Shown here piece after piece: positions 1 through 8,980 of a DNA stretch of 64,000 bases. Position numbers and translations under genes: made by a program. Where the stretch lies: NCBI RefSeq assembly GCF_900108295.1, contig NZ_FNWK01000002.1, positions 691,201 to 755,200 of the forward strand, in the 5' to 3' direction. This DNA comes from Sphingopyxis sp. YR583 (lineage in GTDB: Bacteria; Pseudomonadota; Alphaproteobacteria; Sphingomonadales; Sphingomonadaceae). A model generated the notes under the pieces. That model searched no databases, was not told where the DNA came from, and saw only the letters and a list, made by a program, of their open reading frames with translations. Position 1 is the stretch's first letter. Each line of letters begins with the position of its first letter.

Positions 1-125
1 AGCGCGACCAGCATGAACAGCACGCCATAGATGCGCACGAAAGGCAGCCGCAGGGCCCGCGCCGTTTCCTGAAAACGCGCTTCGACCGCCGGATCGGCGA
101 ACCTGCCGTGCTGCACCGCTTGCAT
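1..125 (-). CDS. N-terminal fragment of an unidentified membrane-associated protein
   Basis: This reverse-strand reading frame begins with ATG at 125, runs off the left edge of the window and yields 41 residues beginning MQAVQHGRFADPAVEARFQE. A good ribosome binding site, AGAGGGG, lies about six bases upstream. After a charged amphipathic start the chain becomes hydrophobic (YGVLFMLVA), as at the beginning of a first membrane helix. It may be the start of a membrane-anchored sensor or cyclase, but too little is visible to name it. It is divergent from rpsA, so the 332-base gap carries promoters for both. Confidence 0.5.
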   Translation of the reverse strand, partial: MQAVQHGRFADPAVEARFQETARALRLPFVRIYGVLFMLVA

Positions 126-196
126 GAAGCCCCTCTCGATTGCTTGGGAGAATCTACAAGCAAGGTCTTACCACGCGGTTTACCGCCGTTTCCGCC

Positions 197-225
197 TTGC
201 TTGCCTGGACCAACCGCACTATATG
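197..225 (+). promoter_or_regulatory. Candidate rpsA promoter
   Basis: TTGCTT at 197-202 and TATATG at 220-225 are separated by 17 bases, a reasonable sigma-70-type promoter. A transcript starting near 232 would have a leader of about 225 bases before the rpsA start. This is inferred from sequence only. Confidence 0.35.
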
Positions 226-290
226 CGCGCCGTCCGACGGGCATTTTGCCGGTCGAGGCACCGCCAAGCCGCCGCTCGAATATGAGCGTC

Positions 291-319
291 GGGCGCGCAG
301 GGGTTCACCCTTCGCGCCC
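291..319 (+). promoter_or_regulatory. GC-rich hairpin in the rpsA leader
   Basis: GGGCGCG at 291-297 pairs with CGCGCCC at 313-319, and AGGG (299-302) pairs with CCCT (308-311) across one mismatch, closing a five-base loop. ATTTCGCTTTG follows, so it could act as a weak terminator or attenuator in the long rpsA leader. rpsA is autoregulated in other bacteria, but I see no direct equivalent of the E. coli operator. Confidence 0.4.
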
Positions 320-457
320 ATTTCGCTTTGCCAGTGCCTCGTATCGCAAAGGGTTCGAAGGATGTCTTGTTCCGCATCCGGCGGGCAGGACGGATCGGCC
401 ATTAAGACCAGCGGAACCAACCGCTTGGCCGGAACAAATGAAGTAAGGAAACACTCT

Positions 458-2170
458 ATGGCCTCAACGGCTTTCCCGACGCGCGACGATTTCGCCGCGA
501 TGCTCGATGAATCGCTGGGTGGTGCTGATGGCGGCTTTGAAGGCCGCGTCGTCAAGGGCACCGTGACCGCGATCGAAAACGACCTGGCAGTGATCGACAT
601 CGGCCTGAAGAGCGAAGGCCGCGTGCCGCTTCGCGAATTCGCGATGCCGGGCCAGAAGGCCGACATCAATGTCGGTGACGAAGTCGAAGTCTATGTCGAC
701 CGCGTCGAAAACGCCAATGGCGAAACCATGCTGTCGCGCGACCGCGCTCGCCGCGAAGCCGCCTGGGACCGCCTGGAAGAAGAATTCAACAAGGAAGCTC
801 GCGTCGAAGGCGTCATCTTCGGTCGCGTCAAGGGCGGCTTCACCGTCGACCTCGGCGGCGCCGTGGCGTTCCTTCCGGGTTCGCAGGTCGATATCCGCCC
901 CGTGCGCGACGTCGGCCCGCTCATGGACCTGCCGCAGCCCTTCCAGATCCTCAAGATGGATCGCCGCCGCGGCAACATCGTCGTGTCGCGCCGCGCCATC
1001 CTCGAAGAAACGCGCGCCGAACAGCGCTCGGGCCTGATCCAGAACCTGGAAGAAGGTCAGATCATCGAAGGCGCAGTCAAGAACATCACCGATTACGGTG
1101 CGTTCGTCGACCTCGGCGGCATCGACGGCCTGCTCCATGTCACCGACATGAGCTACAAGCGCGTCAACCACCCGAGCGAAGTCATCAACATCGGTGACAA
1201 TGTCCGCGTCCAGATCATCCGCATCAACCGCGACACGCAGCGCATCAGCCTCGGCATGAAGCAGCTCGAAAGCGATCCGTGGGAAGGCGTCGCCGCCAAG
1301 TACCCCGTCGGTGCGAAGCTGTCGGGCACGGTCACGAACATCACCGATTACGGTGCGTTCGTCGAACTCGAAGCCGGCATCGAAGGCCTGGTCCACGTCA
1401 GCGAAATGTCGTGGGTCAAGAAGAACGTCCACCCCGGCAAGATCGTCTCGACGAGCCAGGAAGTCGACGTCATCGTCCTCGAAGTCGACAGCGACAAGCG
1501 CCGCATCTCGCTTGGCCTCAAGCAGGCCCAGTCGAACCCCTGGGGCGCGTTCGCCGATCAGCACCCCGTTGGTTCGGTCGTCGAAGGCGAAGTCAAGAAT
1601 GCGACCGAATTCGGTCTGTTCGTCGGCCTGCCGGGCGACGTCGACGGCATGGTTCACATGTCGGACATCGCTTGGGGCATCTCGGGCGAAGAAGCGCTGC
1701 ACCTCCACCGCAAGGGCGAGGCCGTGCAGGTCGTCGTTCTCGACGTCGACGTCGAGAAGGAACGCATCAGCCTCGGCATCAAGCAGCTTGAAAAGGGTGC
1801 TCCGGCCGTCGGTGGCGGCGTTGCCGCAGCCGGTTCGCTGAAGAAGAACGACGTCGTCACCGTTTCGGTTCTCGAAGTCCGCGACAACGGCCTCGAAGTC
1901 CAGGCCGGCGAAGATGGCGCCACCGGCTTCATCAAGCGCGCCGACCTTGGCCGCGACCGCGACGAACAGCGCGCCGAACGTTACCAGGTCGGCCAGAAGT
2001 TCGATGCGATGGTCATCGGCTTCGACCGTTCGAAAAAGCCGAACTTCTCGGTCAAGGCGATGCAGATCGCCGAAGAGAAGGAAGCTGTCGCTCAGTACGG
2101 TTCGTCGGACTCGGGTGCGTCGCTCGGCGACATCCTCGGCGAAGCGCTGAAAGCCGGCAAGAAGGATTAA
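458..2170 (+). CDS. rpsA: 30S ribosomal protein S1
   Basis: This 570-residue protein binds mRNA on the 30S subunit and helps translation initiation. Six S1 (OB-fold) repeats run through it, at about residues 28-95, 113-180, 200-270, 286-357, 371-442 and 462-530. Repeats 3 and 4 share ITDYGAFV, with G-LVHVSEMSW and the similar G-LLHVTDMS. The start at 458 follows TAAGGAA and gives the usual length and N-terminus (MASTAFPTRDDFAAML). The frame stays open upstream, but that part is not S1-like. A strong terminator follows and ihfB is next, the conserved alphaproteobacterial order. No cmk gene is seen upstream; the neighbour there is a divergent gene. Confidence 0.97.
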   Translation: MASTAFPTRDDFAAMLDESLGGADGGFEGRVVKGTVTAIENDLAVIDIGLKSEGRVPLREFAMPGQKADINVGDEVEVYVDRVENANGETMLSRDRARREAAWDRLEEEFNKEARVEGVIFGRVKGGFTVDLGGAVAFLPGSQVDIRPVRDVGPLMDLPQPFQILKMDRRRGNIVVSRRAILEETRAEQRSGLIQNLEEGQIIEGAVKNITDYGAFVDLGGIDGLLHVTDMSYKRVNHPSEVINIGDNVRVQIIRINRDTQRISLGMKQLESDPWEGVAAKYPVGAKLSGTVTNITDYGAFVELEAGIEGLVHVSEMSWVKKNVHPGKIVSTSQEVDVIVLEVDSDKRRISLGLKQAQSNPWGAFADQHPVGSVVEGEVKNATEFGLFVGLPGDVDGMVHMSDIAWGISGEEALHLHRKGEAVQVVVLDVDVEKERISLGIKQLEKGAPAVGGGVAAAGSLKKNDVVTVSVLEVRDNGLEVQAGEDGATGFIKRADLGRDRDEQRAERYQVGQKFDAMVIGFDRSKKPNFSVKAMQIAEEKEAVAQYGSSDSGASLGDILGEALKAGKKD

Positions 2171-2200
2171 TTTCCTCTTCCCTCGCTCACGCGAAACAAA

Positions 2201-2235
2201 AGGCCCGCAGAGTGTCCCTCTGCGGGCCTTTTTCT
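2201..2235 (+). terminator. Intrinsic terminator after rpsA
   Basis: A perfect 12-bp stem (AGGCCCGCAGAG with CTCTGCGGGCCT) encloses the loop TGTCC and is followed by TTTTTCTTTC. It begins 30 bases after the rpsA stop and separates rpsA from ihfB transcriptionally. Confidence 0.92.
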
Positions 2236-2327
2236 TTCAGTGATATATTTTGACCGGACAGTGATTCGTGATACCTTCCGCGCGCGTTGGGAGGGGTCTC
2301 GCGCACAAGGAACCGGCAACGACCGGG

Positions 2328-2343
2328 ACCTGCTTCGGCAGGT
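2328..2343 (+). promoter_or_regulatory. UUCG tetraloop hairpin in the ihfB leader
   Basis: ACCTGC-TTCG-GCAGGT forms a six-pair stem closed by an exceptionally stable UUCG loop, 30 bases before the ihfB start. It has no T tract, so it is more likely an mRNA-stability or leader element than a terminator. Confidence 0.45.
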
Positions 2344-2373
2344 AATGCGTGGCTATAAATATAGGGGAAGCAG

Positions 2374-2652
2374 ATGATCCGGTCAGAACTGGTTCAGAAG
2401 ATCGCGAGCGAAAACAGCGATTTGCGGCTTGAGGAAGTCGAACGTATCGTCGACACCTTCTTCGATTCCATCGTCGAGCAGCTCGCCTCGGGCGGGCGCG
2501 TCGAACTGCGCGGCTTCGGCGCCTTCTCCACCCGATCGCGCGAATCGCGGGTCGGACGCAACCCCCGGACAGGGGCTTCCGTCGATGTGAAGGCGAAAAG
2601 CGTGCCCTATTTCAAACCGGGCAAGGAAATGCGCGAACGCCTGAACGGCTGA
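2374..2652 (+). CDS. ihfB: Integration host factor subunit beta
   Basis: This 92-residue DNA-bending protein of the HU/IHF family should pair with IHF-alpha in the nucleoid. The N-terminal helices ([10 protein letters not shown] onward) are followed by the beta-arm signature GRNPRTG at about residues 61-67, whose proline intercalates into DNA, and by [12 protein letters not shown] at the C-terminus. The length matches IhfB, and the position just after rpsA supports IhfB over HU. A GGGGAAGC ribosome binding site precedes the start. Its own promoter must lie between the rpsA terminator and 2374; TTGACC at 2250 is a possible -35 element, but no convincing -10 is visible. Confidence 0.93.
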   Translation: MIRSELVQKIASENSDLRLEEVERIVDTFFDSIVEQLASGGRVELRGFGAFSTRSRESRVGRNPRTGASVDVKAKSVPYFKPGKEMRERLNG

Positions 2653-2666
2653 GCGCTAGCCCAACT

Positions 2667-2738
2667 CGTCATTGCGAGCGCAGCGAAGCAATCTCCAGCT
2701 ATCGAACTGGAGATTGCTTCGCTGCGCTCGCAATGACG
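2667..2738. repeat. 32-bp perfect inverted repeat (intergenic palindromic element)
   Basis: Arms 2667-2698 and 2707-2738 are exact reverse complements, 32 bases each, around an eight-base loop CTATCGAA. The arm begins CGTCATTGCGAGCGCAGCGA. Elements of this CGTCATTGCGAGC type are widely dispersed in proteobacterial intergenic regions. It sits between the convergent ihfB and ABC permease genes, where the hairpin could also end transcription in both directions, although T tracts are poor. Confidence 0.85.
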
Positions 2739-2749
2739 TTATCAAAGCC

Positions 2750-3517
2750 TTAGTTCTTGAGCCGGTACCCCGTCCGGAACATCCAGAAAATCACGCCGAG
2801 GCACAGCGCGAGGAACAGCGCGACCGCGCCCATGCTGACCTCGATCCCGACATCGCCCTTGCCGAAGAAGGTCCAGCGAAAGCCGCTGATCAGATAGACG
2901 ACGGGATTGAACAGCGTGATCGCCCGCCAGGCGGCGGGCAGCATGTCGAGCGAGTAAAAGGCGCCGCCGAGGAAGGTCAGCGGATAGATGACCAGCATCG
3001 GAATCACCTGAAGCTGCTCGAAGCTCTGCGCCCAGATGCCGATGATGAAGCCGAACAGGCAGAATGTCACCGCCATCAGGATCATGAAGGCGACCATCAG
3101 CAGCGGATGCGCGACCTGCACGTCGACGAACAGGTGCGCGGTCGCAAAGATGATCGACCCGATCACCACCGACTTGGTCGCGGCCGCGCCGACATAGGCG
3201 ATGACCGTTTCCAGCGGCGACAGCGGCGCCGACAGCATTTCGTAGATCGTTCCGGTCCATTTGGGCATATAGATGCCGAACGAGGCGTTGCTGATGCTTT
3301 CGGTGAACATCGTCAGCATCATCAGCCCGGGCACGATGAACGCGCCATAGGGCACATTGCTGACCTCGGTCATGCGGCTGCCGATCGCCGATCCGAAGAC
3401 GACGAAATAGAGCGCGGTCGTGATGACCGGCAACATCAGGCTGGTCCAGAAGGTGCGGCCAAATCGGGCCATTTCGAAAGCATAGATTGCGCGCACACCG
3501 CGCCAGTTCGCGGTCAT
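2750..3517 (-). CDS. ABC-2 type transporter permease
   Basis: This 255-residue membrane protein has about six hydrophobic segments and the ABC-2 exporter fold. Recognisable regions are the N-terminal [19 protein letters not shown] amphipathic segment, the [19 protein letters not shown] loop and the C-terminal helix ending in RTGYRLKN. Its ATG overlaps the stop of the ATPase gene as ATGA, so the two are translationally coupled and form one exporter. Family members export drugs, polysaccharides or lipids; the substrate cannot be deduced here. Confidence 0.9.
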   Translation of the reverse strand: MTANWRGVRAIYAFEMARFGRTFWTSLMLPVITTALYFVVFGSAIGSRMTEVSNVPYGAFIVPGLMMLTMFTESISNASFGIYMPKWTGTIYEMLSAPLSPLETVIAYVGAAATKSVVIGSIIFATAHLFVDVQVAHPLLMVAFMILMAVTFCLFGFIIGIWAQSFEQLQVIPMLVIYPLTFLGGAFYSLDMLPAAWRAITLFNPVVYLISGFRWTFFGKGDVGIEVSMGAVALFLALCLGVIFWMFRTGYRLKN

Positions 3518-4461
3518 GCGGCCTCTCCTTTCGCGCCGTTCGAATCATGCACCAGCCCGACGAAGATATCCTCGAGCGAACTTTGGCGCGTGTGCAGATC
3601 CTTGAACTGGACCCCGATGTCGGTCATCCGCCGCAGCAACGAAGGCACCCCCGTCGCTTCGGCGCGGCTATCGAATTCATACACCAGCTCATTGCCGTCA
3701 CCCGCAAGTTCGAGCTTCCATTGCGCCAGCTCTTCGGGAACCGCCCCAAGCGGTTCGACCAGATTGAGCGTCAGCGTCTTGCGCCCCAGCTTCTTGATCA
3801 GCTCGTCCTTCTGCTCGACCAGGATGAGCCGTCCGCCGGTGATCACCCCGACGCGGTCGGCCATTTCCTCGGCCTCTTCGATATAGTGGGTGGTCAGAAT
3901 GATCGTAACGCCGCGTTCGCGAAGGCCGCGCACCATGTTCCACATGTCGCGGCGCAGTTCGACATCGACACCCGCGGTCGGCTCGTCGAGGAACAGGATT
4001 TCGGGTTCATGGGACAGCGCCTTCGCGATCATCACGCGGCGCTTCATCCCGCCCGACAATTCCATGATCTTCGCGTCGCGCTTGTCCCACAGCGACAGGT
4101 CGCGCAGCAATTGCTCGATGAACGCCGGGTCGCGCGGCTTGCCGAACAGCCCGCGCGAGAAGCTGACCGTCGTCATCACGCTTTCGAACGCGTCGGTGTG
4201 CAATTCCTGCGGCACCAGCCCGATCATCGTCCGCGCCGCGCGATAGTCCCTTGCATGGTCGTGCCCGCCGACGGTGACCGTCCCGGCGCTCGCCGTCACG
4301 ATCCCGCAGACGATGCTGATCATCGTCGTCTTGCCGGCGCCGTTCGGTCCGAGCAGCGCGAAAATCTCGCCCTTGTTGATCGTCAGGTCGACATCGCTCA
4401 GCGCCTTGTGACCGCTTTTATATGTTTTCCCGAGGCCGGAAATTTCGAGGACTGGAGTCAT
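3514..4461 (-). CDS. ABC transporter ATP-binding protein (exporter)
   Basis: This 315-residue nucleotide-binding subunit powers the neighbouring permease. Walker A (GPNGAGKTT, residues 38-46), the ABC signature LSGGM (135-139) and Walker B ILFLDE (155-160) are intact. The long C-terminal region after about residue 220 is typical of DrrA/CcmA-like ATPases. I chose the ATG at 4461 because the conserved domain begins at once ([14 protein letters not shown]); the frame runs further upstream without conserved sequence. The Shine-Dalgarno is weak. It is the first gene of a two-gene operon with a four-base overlap. Confidence 0.93.
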   Translation of the reverse strand: MTPVLEISGLGKTYKSGHKALSDVDLTINKGEIFALLGPNGAGKTTMISIVCGIVTASAGTVTVGGHDHARDYRAARTMIGLVPQELHTDAFESVMTTVSFSRGLFGKPRDPAFIEQLLRDLSLWDKRDAKIMELSGGMKRRVMIAKALSHEPEILFLDEPTAGVDVELRRDMWNMVRGLRERGVTIILTTHYIEEAEEMADRVGVITGGRLILVEQKDELIKKLGRKTLTLNLVEPLGAVPEELAQWKLELAGDGNELVYEFDSRAEATGVPSLLRRMTDIGVQFKDLHTRQSSLEDIFVGLVHDSNGAKGEAA

Positions 4462-4535
4462 GTCACGCCATCTAGCCGAGCCGCCGCATGACGTGAAGCG
4501 GCAAACATCGCTTGACCTCCACCTGTCCATCGGCT

Positions 4536-4551
4536 TGACCGACGTCGGTCA
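4536..4551. promoter_or_regulatory. 16-bp perfect palindrome just upstream of tRNA-Leu
   Basis: TGACCGACGTCGGTCA is self-complementary over 16 bases and ends one base before the tRNA gene. It could be an operator or promoter-proximal structure. About one perfect 16-mer palindrome is expected by chance in a window this size, so position rather than rarity makes it notable. Confidence 0.3.
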
Positions 4552-4552
4552 T

Positions 4553-4638
4553 GCGGACGTGGCGAAATCGGTAGACGCAGCAGACTTAAAATCTGCCATC
4601 CTCTGGGTATGCGGGTTCAAGTCCCGCCGTCCGCACCA
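4553..4638 (+). tRNA. tRNA-Leu (anticodon TAA)
   Basis: The acceptor stem GCGGACG (4553-4559) pairs with CGTCCGC (4628-4634). The anticodon stem GCAGA/TCTGC closes the loop CTTAAAA, giving anticodon TAA. There is a long variable arm as in class II tRNAs, the T arm has GGGTTCAAGTCCC, and ACCA at 4635-4638 is encoded. It is on the strand opposite the ABC exporter operon. Confidence 0.96.
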
Positions 4639-4822
4639 GACAGAAAATCGGGCACCACGCCGGCCGCAGCGCCGCGTCGGCTTCGCCCAGCATCACCGCC
4701 GCCAGCAGGTGACGACCGGCCTGCTCCCGATGGACAATCTTCAGGGGCTTGTTTCGATCGGCGGCTGATCGGCCTATATAGGGCATGGCCTTGCGCCGCG
4801 CGCCGTCCTAGGGTGCCGCGCA

Positions 4823-6316
4823 ATGCGTTTCGTCCGTCCCGCCGCCGCCCTGTTGCTCGTCGCATCCGCCCCGCTCGCGCTGACCGGCTGCGGCCTGTTC
4901 GGCGAACGCGGTCCGGTCAAGGTCGCGGCCATCGGCACACTCAATCCCAGCGCGTCTCCGCTCGCCGGCGAGCTGTCATCCGCCAACGCCGCCCTGCTCG
5001 ATGCGACCTCGCAAGGCCTCGTCAGCTATGACGGCGAAGGGCAGATCGACACCGGCCTTGCCGATCGCTGGACCGTGACCACCGACGGGCGCAGCTATAT
5101 CTTCCGCTTGCGCGAGGCGAAATGGACCAACGGCCGCAAGGTGACGGCGGAAGATGTCGCCGCGATCCTGCGCTCCTATCTGGCCCCTGCCAGCCGCCAC
5201 GTCCTGAAAAACGATTTCCCCGAGATTGAGACGATCAAGGCGATGACCGACACCGTCATCGAAATCCGCCTTGCCGTCCCACAGCCCGCAATCCTCGAAC
5301 TGCTCGCGCAGCCGTCGATGGCGATCGTCAACAAGGGCATGGGCTGGGGTCCGATGCGCGCGCGCAGGATCGGCCGCGCGGTGCTGCTCTCGCCCGTCCC
5401 CGATCCGCTTGCCGAAGACCCCGAAGCGGCCGAGGCGGCGGCGAACGATCCCGCCGCGTCGATCGAGCTTGTCGGCACATCGCCCGCCGGGGCGCTCGCG
5501 CGGTTCAAGAACGGCTATGCCGACGGTGTCGTCGGCGGCCGCTTTTCGACCCTGCCCTATTTCGCTGCGTCGAACATCGGTCGCTCGCGTCTCATCGTCG
5601 ATCCGGTGCCCGGCCTGTTCGGCCTGTCGTTCGTCCGCGCCGAAGGCTTTCTCGCGACCGACGCCAATCGCGACGCACTCGTCCGTGCGGTCCGGCGCGA
5701 ACGGCTGATCGAGGCGTTCGGTCTCGCCGAATGGCAGCCGCAAGTCACGCTCCGCCCGTCGCTCTATACCCGCGACGGAGGCCCTGCGCCGCTCATGCCG
5801 GCATGGGCCGACTATGACGAGGCATCGCGGATCGCTCAGGCGAAACGCGCGGTCGATGCCTGGCGCAGCGCGGGCCGCGACATCGAACCGCTCCGCATCG
5901 CCGTTCCCGATACTCCCGGCGGCCGCATACTCTTCGCTTATGTGTCCGCCGACTTCAAAGCGATCGGCGTGCCGAGCCTGCGCGTTCCGATGGCGTCGAC
6001 CGCCGACCTCCGCCTGATCGACGAGGTCGCACCGAACGACGATGCGCTGTGGGCATTGCGCCGCCTGTCGTGCCGCCGCGATACGCTCTGCAACCGCGAG
6101 GCGCAGGAAGTGATCGATCAGGCGACGGCCAATATCGACGCCGGTCAGCGCCGGGTGCAGGTGAACGAAGCCGAGGCGGTATTGGGACGCTATACTCCGT
6201 TCATCCCGCTCGCGACGCCGCTGCGCTGGTCGGTCGCGTCGCAGAGGCTTACCGGCTTTCGCGCCAACGGCCGCGCACAGCACCCATTGAATCATTTGAT
6301 TGCCATACCCAACTAA
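4823..6316 (+). CDS. ABC transporter solute-binding lipoprotein (peptide type, SBP_bac_5)
   Basis: This 497-residue lipoprotein has an N-terminal signal ending in the lipobox LTGC (cysteine near residue 23). The body resembles extracellular family 5 solute-binding proteins for oligopeptides or similar ligands: ATSQGLVSYDGEGQIDTGLA, then LADRWTVTTDGRSYIFRLR and TAEDVAAILRSYLAP, the classic start of the domain. No permease or ATPase gene for it is nearby, so it is an orphan binding protein here. TATATA at 4775-4780 lies in a suitable place for a -10 element. The 184 bases between the tRNA and this gene hold no other gene that I can see. Confidence 0.85.
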   Translation: MRFVRPAAALLLVASAPLALTGCGLFGERGPVKVAAIGTLNPSASPLAGELSSANAALLDATSQGLVSYDGEGQIDTGLADRWTVTTDGRSYIFRLREAKWTNGRKVTAEDVAAILRSYLAPASRHVLKNDFPEIETIKAMTDTVIEIRLAVPQPAILELLAQPSMAIVNKGMGWGPMRARRIGRAVLLSPVPDPLAEDPEAAEAAANDPAASIELVGTSPAGALARFKNGYADGVVGGRFSTLPYFAASNIGRSRLIVDPVPGLFGLSFVRAEGFLATDANRDALVRAVRRERLIEAFGLAEWQPQVTLRPSLYTRDGGPAPLMPAWADYDEASRIAQAKRAVDAWRSAGRDIEPLRIAVPDTPGGRILFAYVSADFKAIGVPSLRVPMASTADLRLIDEVAPNDDALWALRRLSCRRDTLCNREAQEVIDQATANIDAGQRRVQVNEAEAVLGRYTPFIPLATPLRWSVASQRLTGFRANGRAQHPLNHLIAIPN

Positions 6317-6358
6317 TACAGTGGCGCTGCAACTTCGAGCGCTTTTGAAAGGACCCCG

Positions 6359-6781
6359 ATGGCCCCTTCGACGCCGAATCCCGACGCGCTTTTCGAGGCG
6401 CTGATTTCCAATCGCAATGATCCCGCCGCGCTCCGCAAACGCGTCGAGACGCTGGAAATCCTGCTTGAACGCAGCTTCATCATCCCCGGCATCAACCGCC
6501 CCGTGGGCCTCGATGCGATCGTCGGCCTCGTACCCGTCGTCGGCGACGTTATCGCCGCGACGATGGGCGCCTATTTGATCTGGGAAGCGCGCAACCTCGG
6601 CATGCCGAAATGGAAAATCTGGCGCATGGTCGGCAATCTGGGCGTCGACACGGCGCTCGGCGCGGTGCCGCTCGTCGGCGACGCGTTCGACTTTTTCTTC
6701 CGTTCGAATACGCGCAACCTCCGGATCATCAAAAAGCATCTCGACAAGCATCACCCGGGCACGATCATCATCGACCAATAG
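6359..6781 (+). CDS. DUF4112 family small membrane protein
   Basis: This 140-residue protein has the DUF4112 pattern: GLDAIVGLVPVVGDVIAATM followed by a second glycine-rich copy GALGAVPLVGDAFDFFFRS in slightly altered form, with basic residues around them. The two hydrophobic segments suggest a membrane-embedded protein. Its function is unknown in the family. It begins 43 bases after the binding-protein gene, with AAAGGA before the start, and may be cotranscribed with it. Confidence 0.8.
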   Translation: MAPSTPNPDALFEALISNRNDPAALRKRVETLEILLERSFIIPGINRPVGLDAIVGLVPVVGDVIAATMGAYLIWEARNLGMPKWKIWRMVGNLGVDTALGAVPLVGDAFDFFFRSNTRNLRIIKKHLDKHHPGTIIIDQ

Positions 6782-6853
6782 GCTCCGTCATCTTCCCTCG
6801 GGGTGTCTAATGCTGCTAGCACAGCGCCTCCACACCCCAGGGGAGACTATCGA

Positions 6854-8968
6854 ATGATCCGCGCCAGCCTTGCCGCGCTTGCCCTCAGCTGCTCCTTGAC
6901 CGCCGTCGCGGCCGCCGCACAGGACGTAAAAGACCCCTATCTCTGGCTGGAGGATATCGAAGGCGCCAAGGCGCTGGACTGGGTCAAAAAGGAAAATGCT
7001 GCCACCGACAAGCTGATCACCGGTCGCCCGGATTTCGAGGCCGACCGCAAGCGTGCGCGCGAAATCCTCGACGACGACCGCCAGATTGCCGAACCCGGCG
7101 AGGTCATGGGTGACATGATCACCAATTTCTGGCGCGACGCGAACAATCCCCGCGGCATCTGGCGCCAGAGTCCGCTGGGCGCCTATCTCGCCGGCAAACC
7201 CGAATGGACGACGCTGATCGACGTCGACGCGCTAGGCAAGGCCGAGAAACAGAGCTGGGTCTGGCACGGCGCCGACTGCCTTGCCCCGGACTACAAGCGC
7301 TGCCTTGTCTCGGTGAGCCCCGGCGGCACCGACGCCGACGTCGTTCGCGAATGGGACCGCACGACGAAAAGCTTCGTCGATGGCGGCTTCACACTGCCGC
7401 AGGCAAAGAGCAGCGTTACATGGGAAGACGCCGACACCTTGCTCGTCGCGACCGACTATGGCGCAGGCAGCATGACGGCGTCGGGTTATCCGCGCATCGT
7501 CAAGCGCTGGAAACGCGGCACGCCGCTCGCGTCGGCGGTGACGGTGGCCGAAGGCGAGCATGAAGATGTCGGGATGAACGTCTTCGCCTTCACCGACGGC
7601 GGCAAGCGCTGGCCGATGATCAGCCGCGGCAAGACCTTCTACACCACCGACTATCTGATCCGCGGCGTCGGCGGCGAGACCTATCATTCGACGATCATCC
7701 CCGAAACCGCGAGCGTCCGCGACGTACTGGGCGGTCAGGCGATCGTCTTTCTCAACCGGGATTTCGGCGAGGGTTTTCCTGCCGGCTCGCTGATATCGCT
7801 GTCGCTTGAGGATATGTCGGCCGACCGGAAGGTGGCGATCATTCCGGTCATGGCGCCGACGAAGGCGCAGGCGATCGAGGACGTCTCGGCGACCGACAAT
7901 ATTCTTTGGGTCAAGGCGCTCGACGATGTCGAGGGCAAGCTCTTCGCGCTGCGCCGCGATCAGCCGAACGGCCGCTGGAGCCAGAAGGAAATCCCGCTCG
8001 CCGCCAACGCCACGGTCAACATCGCGGGTACGATCGGCAAGCGCGACACGATCTTCGCGAGCGCCGAAACGATGCTGATGCCGCCGACGCTCTACGCCGT
8101 GTCCGAAACTGCAGCGCCGCAAGCGGTGCAAAGCCTGCCCGCGACCTTCGACGCCAAGGACATGAGCGTCGAAAAGCGCTTCGCGACGTCGAAGGACGGC
8201 ACGAAAATCCCCTATTTCATCGCACGCAAGAAAGGCGCCACCGGGCCGGTCCCCGCGCTCGTCCACGCCTATGGCGGCTTCCGCGCCGCACAGACACCCG
8301 GCTATCTGACCGGCCAGCCGTATCGCGCTGGGCCGCTCGGGCTGTTCTGGGTCGAGGACGGCAATGCCTATGTCCTCGCCAATATCCGCGGCGGCGGCGA
8401 ATATGGCCCCGCCTGGCATCAGGCGGCGCTGCGCGAAAAGCGTCAGAACAGCTTCGACGATCTCCACGCCGTCGCCGAGGATCTGGTCAAAACCGGGGTC
8501 AGTGCGAAGGGCAAGATCGCGATCTCGGGCCGCTCGAACGGCGGCGTGCTCGTCGGCGCCGCGATGACGCAGCGCCCCGACCTTTATGGCGCCGTGATCT
8601 CGGGCTCGCCGATCAAGGACATGTGGCGTTACAACAAGATGCTCGCGGGCGCCTCGTGGGTTGCCGAATATGGCGATCCCGACGTGCCCGGGGATTGGGC
8701 GTTTCTGTCGAAATATTCGCCGTATCACAACATCCGCAAGGGCGTGAAATATCCGCCGATCTTCCTTTATCTGTCGACCAAGGACGACCGCGTCCACCCC
8801 GGCCATGCGCGCAAATTTGCCGCGCGGCTGATGGAGAATAGCAACCGCGTCTATTATCACGAATATCTGGAAGGCGGCCATTCGGTCGGCGCCGACCATG
8901 CCGAGGATGCGGTGCGCGCCGCGATGCTCCACGGCTTCCTGACGCGCGAACTGGTCGAGAAGAAATAG
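6854..8968 (+). CDS. Prolyl oligopeptidase family serine peptidase, exported
   Basis: This 704-residue peptidase of family S9 has a signal peptide (MIRASLAALALSCSLTAVAAAA), so it acts in the periplasm or outside. The N-terminal beta-propeller part starts at DPYLWLEDIEG. The catalytic triad is Ser561 in GRSNGGV, an Asp near 644 in KDDRVHP and His676 in GGHSVGAD. It likely cleaves short peptides after proline or related residues. The start at 6854 follows GGGGAGACT and gives a proper signal peptide; an ATG 51 bases upstream lacks this. It is convergent with the regA-like gene, only 12 bases away, with no obvious terminator. Confidence 0.93.
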   Translation: MIRASLAALALSCSLTAVAAAAQDVKDPYLWLEDIEGAKALDWVKKENAATDKLITGRPDFEADRKRAREILDDDRQIAEPGEVMGDMITNFWRDANNPRGIWRQSPLGAYLAGKPEWTTLIDVDALGKAEKQSWVWHGADCLAPDYKRCLVSVSPGGTDADVVREWDRTTKSFVDGGFTLPQAKSSVTWEDADTLLVATDYGAGSMTASGYPRIVKRWKRGTPLASAVTVAEGEHEDVGMNVFAFTDGGKRWPMISRGKTFYTTDYLIRGVGGETYHSTIIPETASVRDVLGGQAIVFLNRDFGEGFPAGSLISLSLEDMSADRKVAIIPVMAPTKAQAIEDVSATDNILWVKALDDVEGKLFALRRDQPNGRWSQKEIPLAANATVNIAGTIGKRDTIFASAETMLMPPTLYAVSETAAPQAVQSLPATFDAKDMSVEKRFATSKDGTKIPYFIARKKGATGPVPALVHAYGGFRAAQTPGYLTGQPYRAGPLGLFWVEDGNAYVLANIRGGGEYGPAWHQAALREKRQNSFDDLHAVAEDLVKTGVSAKGKIAISGRSNGGVLVGAAMTQRPDLYGAVISGSPIKDMWRYNKMLAGASWVAEYGDPDVPGDWAFLSKYSPYHNIRKGVKYPPIFLYLSTKDDRVHPGHARKFAARLMENSNRVYYHEYLEGGHSVGADHAEDAVRAAMLHGFLTRELVEKK

Positions 8969-8980
8969 CGATTCCGCCGC

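Noticed and set aside
464..1708. A 414-residue open frame on the minus strand across rpsA
   Set aside because: It is a shadow of the high-GC rpsA frame; its product is Asp/Ala/Val-rich without a domain, and rpsA is certain.
2667..2738. The 32-bp inverted repeat as an intrinsic terminator
   Set aside because: It has no convincing T tract on either side, and its sequence fits a dispersed palindromic repeat better; it may still terminate weakly.
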